64,000 nt of DNA from Yamagishiella unicocca. Taxonomy: Eukaryota; Chlorophyta; Chlorophyceae; Chlamydomonadales; Volvocaceae. Location: assembly GCA_003116995.1 (NCBI GenBank), contig BDSL01000037.1, positions 806,001 through 870,000 of the forward strand, in the 5' to 3' direction. Below are positions 34,258 to 45,425 of the stretch, piece by piece; position 1 is the first letter of the stretch; every line of letters begins with the position of its first letter. A program made the translations under genes and the position numbers. Below the pieces are notes generated by a model that did no database searches, had not been told where the DNA came from, and saw nothing but the letters and a program-made list of their open reading frames with translations.

Positions 34258-35897
34258 GGCGGTATCTTGATATTGTCTTAGGCCTAGAAAGTATGCAATG
34301 GCGCTGGTTGATGGTTTGAAGTTCCCCAAGACTTTCCGGCACCGTCGGAAACTTGCCGACAGACAACGTAGGAGAGAGGGTGTCTTAATTGCGGATGAAA
34401 CTTTAATAATAATAAAAGTTATTTCATTGCAACAACACCCCGCAGGTGGCCTCATCGGCCTGAAGACCGGATAGGCGAATGAACCTGACTCACTACGCGT
34501 GGATGACGATGACCCACCGACCCAAGCGGCACCTTAACTCCTCATGTTTAGACATTATTTTTTAGTAATATACAACGTAGATCATTGTCCGTGGTCGAAT
34601 CCTGATGGGGATACGATTTTAGGGTTTTGACGGGGTATGTTTGCGCTTAGGGCGAAAAGGTCGCATCGGCAAGTCGTGGCGGACACCTGTGATTCGCTGT
34701 ATCGTCGGCAGCACGTCCCCATTGCCGTCGAAATCGTCTAAAAAATGATCCCGGTACTGCAGCCGCTGACATTGATGTCAAACGGCCCGCGTAATGAGGT
34801 GGGTTGGAAGCTATTTTGGATTACAGACGATGGCGGCCGCGGAGTTGTTACCGGCTCACACGGCAGCCACTAACACATAAAAAAACGACCTGTCGCGACC
34901 CGAACCTAATCGATATTGGTTGGTCCTTCTTGGGGTTCGCTCTCTTGGGGCTTTTCCGGAAGGGCTGGGCCGCAGTTGGGTCCTCGGCACCCTTTTATGC
35001 GGGTAGTTACCGGTCGCCTTGTGTGTGAGCAGCCGGGTGACATAATTGTGGGGTCACGATGGCCCCGGCTGCGTGCGGGCACGGATTTCCCCATGGTTCT
35101 TGTTTTCCTTGCCCACTGGCGGGCGTGCCCTGCTTGAGGCTCGTGATTTCAGGGATGAGAGGCGAGCAGTTATTCTGCTCGACGGCGCTCCACTGGTTCG
35201 TCGGTTGCTGCTCTGCTAGGTGGGTTGGTGGTCGGTTCCTGATACGGGAGCCTATAGCGCAAACTCCCCCTAGGGTGCTGGCTGTTTCAGTGTCAGGCGA
35301 TGTGCCCAATGGTTTTGCCTTCTGGCCTGGGACCCATTGTAACGTGTACTACTATTGGTTGGCTTGGTTCCAAGGAATGGACAGCTGTCGAGTGGGCAAT
35401 GGGGATGTGAACCACCGTCATTAAACCAACGCGGTAGCGAGTGTTAGGGATTGTGGGTTTAGGGTTGGTTTAGGGTTTTAAGACTAACGGTTGAGTTGAC
35501 CTTATCCGCTGTGCGCCACAATGGTCTCCCCCTGGAGCTGTCCCTAGTGCGCGCCGTACCCGCAATTTCGCTGTGCTACTACCGCGGCAATCAAGGCGGC
35601 TGCGGCCGTAGCAGCCGCCACTTAAAATCGCCGCAGCTGAGCCTGTGAGGACACGTGCGCGTGTGCCGGCATCGCCTTTCAATGTCGTACACCCAATGTC
35701 GTACACCCACGGAGGATTCATATCTAGCAAGGAGAACAAAAACGGCGCCCCCTGTCGCACTCCTCATCCACACTCACACCACAACACCTCCACCACCAGC
35801 TCAGAACCCACACGCCCCCACCGCCAGTTCCCAAGCGCCGCCATTGTGAGCCTCTTCCCCGTCGCCGATCCGCGACAGCACCACCACTTGGGGCGTG
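34258..35897. other. Intergenic between the F-box/LRR gene and cpSRP54, no supported gene
   Basis: The left part must hold the F-box/LRR promoter. TTTTAGGG-type motifs appear near 34617 and 35455-35480. A duplicated segment, TGTCGTACACCCA, lies at 35683-35708. No coding frame was convincing. Confidence 0.4.
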
Positions 35898-38800
35898 TTA
35901 CTTGTTTGGCGTTCCGAAGCCCCGAGCCTTGGACAGCGGCTCCTTCTCCTTCTTCCGCCGAACCTGCACCGAGGCCGCACCGCCGGAAACAGTTGCTCGC
36001 AGCACCAACGGTATCTACGCTTTGGGCCTGGTGGTGGCTGGTGAGATAAGCGAGCGGGTGGGAGGGATGCAGGGTCCGGGTCCGTGCCCATGCTGATGTG
36101 TCACGCACGCCGCTTCCCTGCTCGCCCCCCTCCCTGTCCTGCCGTACCTTTCCGGGGGCCACCTTCTTCCCGGCGCTCGCAACCAGCTCCTGTGAGGGTG
36201 GGAGGGCGCGTGGGTGTGCGGGGTTTTGAGAGGGTGTGCGGGTAGGACATTGGGAGGGGGAGCGGGGTTAGGGTTTTGAACGGGTGTTTATAAGAGAATC
36301 CGCGAATCCACGGCCGACAAACCGAGTGCGGTGAAGGTGGTGGTTTAAAGGAGAGGCGCGGCAAGGAGACGGAGGGGGTGTGCGGGTAGAGCACAGGGAG
36401 GGGGGAGCGGGGTGGGAGCGGGGTTAGGGTTTTGGAGCCCCAGCGCCGTCAGCTCGCCTCCGTCAGTTCCTCCAGGACCCCTTCCCCAGCGCGATCCGTG
36501 CCCCCCGCACCTGCAGCAGCTGGTTCGCCTTGGCTGGGTCGGTGCCCGCCTTCTGCAGCTTGAGCATCTTGCTCATGCCGCCCACCTGGGCCTTCATCTG
36601 CAGTGGGAGCGGCACAGAGCAGAACGTGGCAGCGCGAAGGGGCTTCCAGTCGTGACGGGGTGAGACGACCCACGGGTCGGCAGGCAGGAGTGCCGGAAAA
36701 AAAGGAACTCAGGAAGACATCTAGCTTGGGTATGGATGCCTCCACACATACCACCCAGCAGGGGCGAGCGTACCGGTATGGAACCCTCAACGTTCGAAAC
36801 CGCAACTAAGCCCAGCCCACCCCGCGAGGAAACCCCCTCTTCCCCCCCCCCCCTCCGCCGGCCCCACCCACCGAGGTGTACGCGGCCAGCAGCTTGGCCA
36901 CCTCCGCCTCGCTCTTGCCCGAGTCCTGCGACACACGCCGCCGCCGCGCCATGCTCTTGAGCAGCACCTCCGGGTTGGCGCGCTCCTGCAGGGGGGTGCA
37001 GCGGAGGGCGGGCAGGCAGGGCGGGGAGGGCGGGCAGGGAGGGCGGGCAGGGAGGGCGGGGAGGAGAGGAGACCGGTGAACCGATGCAGGTAGGGTGGAA
37101 GGGCAGGGGGCGGGCGGGTGGTGAGGAGAGGAGACCGGTGAACCGATACAGGTAGGATAGCGGGGAAAAGCTACAGGAGGAGGAGAAGCTGAAGGTCTGG
37201 TAGGGAGGTAGGGTTGGGAGGTAGGGTTGTGAGAGGAGGTAGGGTTGGGAGGTAGGGTTGGGAGGTAGGGTTGGGAGGTAGGGTTGAGAGAGGAGGTAGG
37301 GTTGTGAGAGGAGGTAGGGTTGGGAGGTAGGGTTGGGGCTTCCGGGGCTTGCTGGCGGGTGAGCGGGCATGCAGGGGGTGTGGTGGCGGAAGGGAAGGAG
37401 AGCAAGGGAGGGTTAGGCAGGGGCGGAGCGGGCGGGGCGGTGGATGTTGACGAACAGCCTGCAAAAGTACGGGACGCACAACCGCCCGCACAATCGCCGT
37501 ACCTCCTCGTCCATCGCGTTGATCATGGCCTCGTACACCGCGAACTGCTTCTCCGCCTCGTACAACTGCTTCTCCGTGATCTGGCGGGTAGAGGTGGTTG
37601 GAGGAGAAGGGGCGGGGGCAACGCGGGGCCACAGGGCGGGGCGGGGCCGGGGGGCAAGGGGGGCAAGGGGGGAAAGGGGCCTGCTGAGAAAAACACATTC
37701 AGTGATTCCACGCGGGCCGAGGTACGGGCGAGCTGGGAAGGGCGAGGGAGGGGCGTTGCGGGGACATCTGGGCTGATGGGCACCACAAGCCCCGTACCCG
37801 GGATGCAACCCTTTCACTCGTCGCTGCTCCCCACTCGTCGGCCGGGAGCGCCCAGTTTGCACAACCGACGCCCAGTTTGCACAACCGACGCCCAGTTTGC
37901 ACAACCGACGCCCAGTCTGCACAGCCGACGCGCAGCCGTCCTCGCACTGCCGTACCTTGTTGAACCCCGGCATCATCTTCAGCATCTGCATGCCGCCCAT
38001 GTTGTTCATGGCCTTCCACTGCGGTTGGGGGGAGGGGGCCAGCGTCCAGGGAGGGATGGAGAGCAAGGAGGTTTGGGTGGGGTGGGGTGGGGTGGGGGTG
38101 CAGCAAAGGTCGCGATGTTGCACCGTGAGGGGCGGAGTCCGACAAGCCGGCGGCGGATGAGTGGTTGGAGCAGTTGCACTAACCGGTGGCACGGGCTGCA
38201 CTGGCAGCCCGCACTAACCGAACTAGCGACCCATGGCTACCTGCTGCCGAAACCCGCAGCGCATCTCCGCCGACCCGGATCGCCCCACCACACCCAGCCG
38301 GCTCAGCCTCCCACCTGGTTGAGGAAGTCGTTGAAGTCGAACTTCTCCTCCATGAGGCGCTCCACGGTGCGCTGGGCGTCCTCCTCCTGCAAGCCGGTGC
38401 GGGGTGGTGGGGTGGGTGGTGGGGGGTGGGGGGATGGTGGAGAGGGGAGTAAGGCGACGTGAGGTGAGGTGGTGCAGTGGGATGACGGGAAGCATCATAC
38501 GTGCGGGGGGCCGCGAGGGGTGTACGGGAAGGCAGGATGGTTTCGGGGCCCGGACTGCAGGGGGAAAACACACTAAAAGGGCGCGAGAAGCATCCTCGTC
38601 TGACACGTCACCGCCTGCCAAATACCCCTCCCCCCCCCTTCCCCTTCCCCCGCCCGCTGCCGTACCTTGATGGCCGCCTCCGCCTTCTCGTACAGCGTCA
38701 GCACGTCGCCCATGCCCAGGATGCGCGAGGCCATTCGCTCCGGGTAGAAGGGCTCCAGCGCCTCCATCTTCTCACCCACACCCACGAACTTGATGGGCTT

Positions 38801-41800
38801 GCCGCTCACCTGTCACCCGGCGCCGTCACGCGGGGGGAGCAGGGGTTGGGGGGGCGGGGTCAGTGTGGTGGCAGGGGGGTGTTGCTGGCCGGAGGCACGG
38901 CTGCTAGAGCGGGCGGAACCATTCCTCTGGTTCTTGGGGGGGGGTGGAGTGGGGCGGATTGTTCTGGTTCTTGCGGGTAAGTGGGCGCCTGGAGGGCGTG
39001 GAAGGTCTGTGCCGCGGAGGGATAGCGAAGGCTTCCGATGCAGCCGCCCCGCAACTCTGGGTCCCTGCCCCCTGGCCCCCTCGCCACCTGCCCCCTGCCT
39101 CCCTGCCCCCTGCCCCCCTGATCACCTGCCCCCCCACCTCCCTGCCCCCCTGCCCCCAGCTCACCTCCCGCACGCTGAGTGCGGCACCTCCGCGGCTGTC
39201 TCCGTCCATCTTGGTCAGGATGGCGCCTGAGGGGCGCGGTTTGAGGCGGGAGGCGGAGCGGGGAGGGACGAGCGGGTTGGTGGGGGCGGGCGCGGCGTGC
39301 CATTGAAACACGTTCCCAGGCGAGAGGTGGCGAGAAGACCCGGTCACACGAGTCCGCCAAACACCCCTCGGGAGTACCCCTCCAAGCAACGTAGTCTGGC
39401 AGGAAGGAAGGCGAGTATCCGCCCAACCGCCGCGCCGCCGCCTACCCCCCCACGCTACCCCCCCGAAGTCCTCGCTTCCGTTAGCCTAACCGCCGCCGAT
39501 TTCGCCTAGCCACCGAAGGTCGACATACGACCTCCGGCGTATGTCCTTTTCCTCACCCAAGTTCTCCAGCACGCATCTCGGCACGTCTGTCCCAAACGGC
39601 TTTTCTCGCGACCACGGGCCTTCCTGGCAACCCCTAAAACCCTAAAACCCTAAACCCTGGCAACCCCCCGCTACCCACCCGTGATGTCGACCTGGTCGTT
39701 GAAGGAGCGCACCAGGTTGGCCGCCTCCTGGCCCGTCATGGCGTCCACCACCAGCAGCGTGTCCGAGGGGCGCACCGCCGCCTTGATGGACCGCAGCTCC
39801 GCCATCATGTCCTCGTCCACCTGCGCCAGGGGGGGGGGTGCGCCAGGGTGGTTGCGGCAGGGGGGTTGGGGCAGCAGGGGTGGTTGCGGCAGAGGTGGTT
39901 GCGGCAGAGGTGGTTGCGGCAGGGGGAGAGGTGGTTGGGGCAGGGGCAAGGGCACCCGCTCTAACCGCCCACCGCCTTCTGCCTCCAGTCCTTCATACGC
40001 GTCCCCCCTCCCTCCCCTCCCCCCCCCTCTCTTCCCCCTCCTCCCCTCCCTCCCCTCGCCCCACCTGCAGCCGCCCCGCTGTGTCCACGATGACCGCATC
40101 CACCCCCAGCCGGCGAGCCTCCTCCACACCGCGCTTGGCGATCTCCACGGGGTTCACCTGGCGGGTTTGGGAGCGCAGGAAAGCGACAGCAGGTGACGCA
40201 CGAAAAGGAGAACGCCGAAACCCTAGTTGGAGACCGGGTCTGCGCCAAGGAGGGCCACGCGGGAGGCCCGGCTGGATCCGGTCTGGGTCATCTGGGCCAG
40301 GAAGAGCCAGCATGGCAGCGGATGGTGGCGGCGCCAGCCGCCAGCCGCCAGCCGCGTCCCAATCGCAACCCCACGGCGCCACCCAACCGAGCCCCCTTCC
40401 CCCTAGCAGCCGCCGGAACTCAGCCCCATTCGCGCGAACGCGGGCAGACCCACGGGTCAGCCCGCTCCACGGGCCCCGAAACACCTGAAACCCCTGCGCC
40501 CGCCCACCTGTGTGCCCAGCTCGAACACCGGCACGTTGATTGCCGCCCCCAGCTTGACGAGCTGCTCGATGGCTGCGGGCCGGTACACGTCGGTGGCCAC
40601 CAGCAGGCAGCTCTTCTTGGCCTTCTGCAGGTACAGCGCCAGCTTGCCGGCGGCGGTGGTCTTGCCCACACCCTGGGGGCCGGGCCGCCGGAGCGGCGAG
40701 GGAGGGGGGCGCAGGGGTCAGTGGGGGGTGGCATAAGGACCCGGTAACATGACAGTGGGGGTGGCATAAAGACCCGGTAACATGACAGTGGGGGTCAGTG
40801 TGGGGTGGCATACGGACCTGGTTACATGACAGTGGGGGTCAGTGGAGGGGAGGGGGAAGAGGGCGCCGAGCTCGTGCGGCTCACACACATACACACACAG
40901 CCACACAGCCACAGACGTGTGTGTGGACCGTGCTGCTGTACACACACCTCCTGTTGGTTGCTCGTCCGTGGGAGTTTCGCCGCCCAGGGGTACAATCCAA
41001 AATACATCACACCCGCCCCGCACTCTCCCCCCTCCGGCAGCGCCTCCCCGTTACACACATAACCGCCCACGGCCTACTTTTCGCTTCCTTCCTTTTGCTA
41101 TGTCGTTTGCACGGGTTTTTCTCCTCCCCCACCCACCCACATCTGGCTCCGCTCCCCAACCCCACGCACACCCACCCGGGTCCTCTCCCTACCCCCTTCA
41201 CAGATCTCGAAACGTCTTTCCTATACGGTTTTTTTTTCTCGCATCCACTGGTCTTCCTCAAAACCTCCTTCACAGACACACGCGCCCCCACCCCCGCCCA
41301 CCTGCAGCCCCGCCATGAGGATGACTTGCGGGAAGCCCGGCTCCAGGTCCTTGGCGCCCACCCCCCCGCCCATCAGCTCGATGAGCTCGTTCGACACCAC
41401 CTTGACGAACTGCACGTCCGGGGTGACGCCGTCCAGGACCTGTACGGCGACGCACGGCAGGAGCGGCGGCGGGAGGGCAGGAGCGCGGTGGTCGATCGGT
41501 GGTCGGCCGGTGGTCGACGGCCCGTGGAATGGAAGGCAAGGGGGAAGGAGGAGGTGGGGTGGGAGGCTGGAGCTAAGGGGGTGGGAGGCTGGAGCTGACG
41601 AGGTGGGATGGGAGGCTGGAGCTGACGAGGTGGGATGGGAGGCTGGAGCTGACGAGGTGGGAGGGAGACGGGCGGCCGGAGGGTCACGAGCCGTCCTCCG
41701 GACACCCCACTTCCTGGCCTCCGAGGAGACCTGCGCGAGAGATCTGATCCCGCCACACCCGGTGGCCGGCGCCTATTATTATAAGGCGCTCCAGCTCCGA

Positions 41801-43990
41801 AACCCTCCCCTCGTTACGCACCTTCGTGCCCGCCGCCCGCTCCTCGACCTTCTTCACAAACCGCCGTACCACCGGCAGCGACACGTCAGCCTCCAGCAGC
41901 GCGCGGCGCACCTGGGGTGCAACGGGAGAGGGTTTTAGGGTTTGTTTCCGGGGGGGCAGGGCTTGCGGGTAGGGCGGCGCAGGGGCGGCGGCGGCGGGGC
42001 CCACTTGGGTCATGTGGGCCACACGTCAGCCCGGGCACCGCCTACCAAGCGCCCTGCCCTGGGCGCTCCCTGGAGCCACCGACGAGCCCCGCCCGCCCAC
42101 TAGCTCCAGCACACCTGGGTTCATCCTGGCGGCCGGGCCCTCACCCGCTTGCCCAGTCTGGGCCTGCCGAGCCGCCAGCCAACCCACCAACCCCCTTCCT
42201 TGCCCCTTGCTCCTATGATGCTGCTAACCGACGCCACACGGACATGCCGTACGACCAGTACGGTATGATGACCTCCTGTTCCCACGCCGACGGGTTTCCA
42301 CGGGTATGATGACATACTGTTCCGCAACACCGTTCAGTCCCTCGAGCGCCGTAACGCCCGTGCTCCAAACTCGACCCGCAACTCGAGGCGTCGTCCGCCT
42401 TTCCCAACCGACAACCAACGACCCAAATGCCTGCCTTCACCTCCGCCCTTGCACCGCTCCCCACGTGTTGCACCGTTGCTGCGCGCGGTGCTTCTGCCCG
42501 CGCGCCCACGTCGCTCGTCAGACTCGCGGGTGGCTGCACTCGCCAGCATCGCCCCTCCCCCCCCCCGAACACCCACCTCCTTCAGCGGCTCCTTCATGTT
42601 CTCTGCCGTCAAGGTGCCATTCTTGCCTGCAACCACAGCCGCGAGGAGGGCGAGTACCATAGGGCCCAGGAAAGCGCGGTTGCCAGGGCTGCACGCTTTC
42701 AGGGACCCACGGGACAGACAGCCCTGTGCAAAGCGTGGTGGTCGCCTCCACGCCTCCTAGTGCGCCGTCCACGTGGTGCGCTACCGTCCTGCCGCACCCC
42801 CGGTTGCGCGCTGTCCTCCTCCCTACCCTGCCCTGCATCCACGGGTCTTCCTCCTCCCTACTCTGCCCTTGGCTGTTCGCCTGGCGTCGACTCCTCTTTT
42901 CCCTTAAAGTGCTAAAGCTCCGAAACCCCATAAGGCCCCAACAATCAACTCCTGGTGGACCTGGCCCGATCCCAGGCAGTTCCCCACTCCGGTGCCCCTG
43001 ACATGCATGTGTGCAGCTGCCCGCGATAGGTCGCTGAAGCAGTTCCACATTGCAGTTGACGCACAGCCAGTCCCAACGGCACTGCAACCACCAACCTATC
43101 CCGCTCCGGGCCATGCGTGCTTGCCGTACGGTCGCGTACGACATACCGAATTAACCGCTCGGCCAACGTCTCCAACCGCTTACCGATAAGCCGGAGCGCC
43201 TTCTCCATGGAGCGGCTGAGGTTGTCGAACATGGCAGCGCGTACGACGCAAGCCCCCCTGGAGCGGCGAGGCAGGCCGCCTAGGCCCAGGCCGCGGTTCA
43301 GGCGGGACGAGGAGGTTTTGGCGCTGCTGCCGAGGCAGGCGGCCTGCGGCGGTCGGTGCAGGCAGCCGGACGGGGGACGGCGAGGGCGGGAAAGGGCTTT
43401 GGGCTAGGTAGGCGAGGGGAGGGGTGTGACGGGAAAGAGATGGAGAGGGTCAAGTAGGGTGGGAGAACGCGCCCAGGGCGGGCTTTGGTTGGAAGGTATG
43501 TGGTTGCAGGGGGGGTGAGGAGGCGGTGGTGGTGCCGTGTTAAGCTGCGTTTAACTGGCCGCCGGACGCGAAGAGATCATGGCCCCCAGTCCTTGTTACA
43601 TCACGTCCCAGGGTTCGTTCCAGCGGCCGACCGGCCGCTCGTGAGCCGGCCTTGCTCTTCACCGCTCCACCTCAATCAAGACCCAACGCGGGCCCGTAAC
43701 TCCGGAGGCTCAACCGTAAGTTGTGCATGTCCCATAGCCATCACGACTTAGAGACCTACGCTTGCCGTCATCTTCAAGGGAGCTAGCATCATGTGTGGCG
43801 GCATACATGCGCCGAAGGTTCCCCTGCCCATGGAAATGGTCGTATAACCACATTGGCAACTTACCCGTGCGCTGCGGCAAGGTCCGAACGGAGTAAAGAC
43901 GCCGTGTAGGTGGGCTGCCATCACTGGGGCCACGAGCCTGCCATTACCGGTGCTGCGGAGGGCCGCAGACCGACCTCCGGCGGTCTGCAT
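35898..43990 (-). CDS. SRP54: Chloroplast signal recognition particle 54-kDa GTPase (cpSRP54), 17 exons
   Basis: Exons 43990-43865, 43343-43184, 42626-42577, 41911-41822, 41439-41302, 40672-40508, 40157-40065, 39820-39679, 39226-39165, 38809-38666, 38386-38315, 38018-37956, 37580-37503, 36985-36872, 36597-36511, 36189-36148 and 35963-35898 join in phase to 563 aa, close to Arabidopsis cpSRP54. Residues 1-79 are a Ser/Arg/Ala-rich transit peptide ending CVVRAA before MFDNLS. The N domain carries [12 protein letters not shown]. GTPase motifs are GLQGVGKTT (186-194), DTAGR (268-272) and TKMDGD (326-331). The M domain follows, and the C-terminus is a basic [15 protein letters not shown] of the cpSRP43-binding type. 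With cpFtsY and cpSRP43 it targets light-harvesting proteins to thylakoids. The first exon is the least certain, but its gtaagt donor, phase-0 fit and composition agree. Confidence 0.95.
36291..36372 (+). repeat. Interspersed intronic repeat, family A
   Basis: AGAGAATCCGCGAATCCACGG, GCCGACAAACCGAG, GCGGTGAAGG and GCGGCAAGGAGACGG, in an intron near the 3' end of the cpSRP54 gene and antisense to it. Confidence 0.75.
37190..37335. repeat. GGGAGGTAGGGTT minisatellite in a cpSRP54 intron
   Basis: About ten copies of GGGAGGTAGGGTT, some with a GTGAGA spacer (GGTAGGGTTGTGAGAGGA), between the exons at 36985 and 37503. Confidence 0.85.
37855..37935. repeat. 20-bp minisatellite in a cpSRP54 intron
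   Basis: Four copies of a unit close to CAGTTTGCACAACCGACGCC, about 20 bp from the donor of the exon at 38018-37956. Confidence 0.9.
39557..39634. repeat. Interspersed intronic repeat, family B
   Basis: AAGTTCTCCAGC, CGTCTGT, CAAACGGCTTTTCTCGCG, CCACGGGCCTTCCTGGCAAC, in the same order as the copy at 50477. In a cpSRP54 intron, antisense. Confidence 0.7.
39636..39660. repeat. Interstitial telomere-like repeat
   Basis: Three successive CCCTAAAA/CCCTAAA units, the complement of the Chlamydomonas-type TTTTAGGG telomere repeat, inside a cpSRP54 intron next to a family B repeat. Confidence 0.7.
40735..40840. repeat. Direct repeat of about 32-34 bp in a cpSRP54 intron
   Basis: Three to four copies containing GACCCGGTAACATGACAGTG and GGGGTGGCATA. 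Confidence 0.85.
41201..41265. repeat. Interspersed intronic repeat, family B
   Basis: Contains CGTCTTTCCTATACGG, a T run, CTCGCATCCACTGGTCTTCC. In a cpSRP54 intron, antisense. Confidence 0.7.
41565..41668. repeat. 26-28-bp minisatellite in a cpSRP54 intron
   Basis: Three to four copies of a unit close to GGGAGGCTGGAGCTGACGAG plus GTGGGAT. Confidence 0.85.
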
Positions 43991-45425
43991 GGCGAGCGTG
44001 CGCGGACCGTGAGCAAGGGCTATAGGCTAGATCTAAGTTGATCCTCCAGCAGAGTATGTTTTACGGAGCTTGGCTAGGCGTTACTGATGTAAATCAGTAT
44101 GGGACGTCTCAGTAGCCGGCTTGTAAACGCAGTGATGCGACGATACAGTGGACGTGATGACTCCGTAAGCAAGTTGGATATTCCTTGATCATACGAGGAA
44201 CTTTCTCCAAAGGTGCACCACAACGAACCTGGATACGTCCATGTCGGTACGACGGCTTGCAAATAAGATGGCCGATGGAATCCATCCTTCCACCACGAAA
44301 CTTATTTTATGTGCTTCAAATTGCCTATCTGACGAGTTGGAAAACATAATATGCACCATCAGGTTGAAGCTAGACACGACATTCAAGACGCTTGACTTCT
44401 GAGCTTAATTGGGTCCCGTGTGATGCTGTCGGTCGATAAAATAGGGCTGACTCACATAGGACATCGCGCAGTCGTGTCCAAACACTTGCAACATGGCCCA
44501 CAGCAGCACATCACGCTGCCGAGCCCACATCGATCGGACTGATTCCCCACCATACCATAGAGTACAATGGTGACACCTGTTTTGCGTTTTGCGGTGGTGG
44601 TTAATTATGCAGCGGAATGCGTTGATTGGCGGACCCGCCGCGCCGGGTACACACCGTGCCCTAGCTATCTAGCGCGTCCTACCGTGCGGCGTGTGCGAAG
44701 TGTGCTGTGAGAAGTTGCTGTGAGAAGCTGGCCATACTGGCGGTACATACTGGCATGGGACGTTAGTGCTACTACTGCAGGTAGTTTGGAACGTGTGGGA
44801 GTGGCAAGCCGGCATATTAAACTAAGATCGACGCAACTTCTCGGCACCAAACACAGCCTCGTGACCATCCTGGGTTCCTAACCAAGGTGCTTGCCACCCG
44901 GCTCGGGCCCGTGCTGCCCGTTGACGTGTGGCATGTGATCAGCGGCATTACGCCTGTGTCCTGTGTGGTCCGATAGATGTGGGGCGCGGCGGAGGTGAGG
45001 GCCCGGCTGGTGTGGTGCTGAGTGACTGTTCGTTTGTTCACATGGCCCATTTGGTAAAATGTAATATCTGTGACCACGTACGTCTCTAACGTTTGGGGGC
45101 GTGTTAGGAATAATGTGGTGCGGAGTGTTTTGGTGATGCAAGAACGGGTTTAGCCAACAAACGCTGACATCAACTTATGCGGAAACAGTAGGTTTGTATT
45201 GTTATGAACTACCATCATGATGGTAGTAAAGATTTACGCCATTTTTTTCCGACGTGGACGAAGTACGGAAGCTGACGTGTAATACCACAGGCATATGATA
45301 TCTTTCGGCTCTCCCGGACGACGCAGGCATTCTTGGTGTCTTGTCATTATTACATTGGATTGTGTACACTGGTCCTCATCCTAAGTAGGAAACGGTGCAA
45401 GGGAGCCTTTCGCAATAACACCTGT
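43991..45425. other. Intergenic, divergent spacer between cpSRP54 and the thioredoxin-like gene
   Basis: No supported gene. It holds the cpSRP54 promoter at the left and that of the plus-strand thioredoxin-like gene at the right, and is AT-richer than the genes. Confidence 0.45.
45208..45227. promoter_or_regulatory. Perfect 20-bp palindrome upstream of the thioredoxin-like gene
   Basis: Half-site ACTACCATCA followed immediately by its exact complement TGATGGTAGT, 199 bp before the ATG at 45426. With no loop it looks more like a DNA-binding dyad than an RNA hairpin. Confidence 0.45.

Noticed and set aside
34560..34620. tRNA-like T-arm (GGTCGAATCC)
   Set aside because: No matching acceptor stem, D-arm or anticodon arm could be drawn around it.
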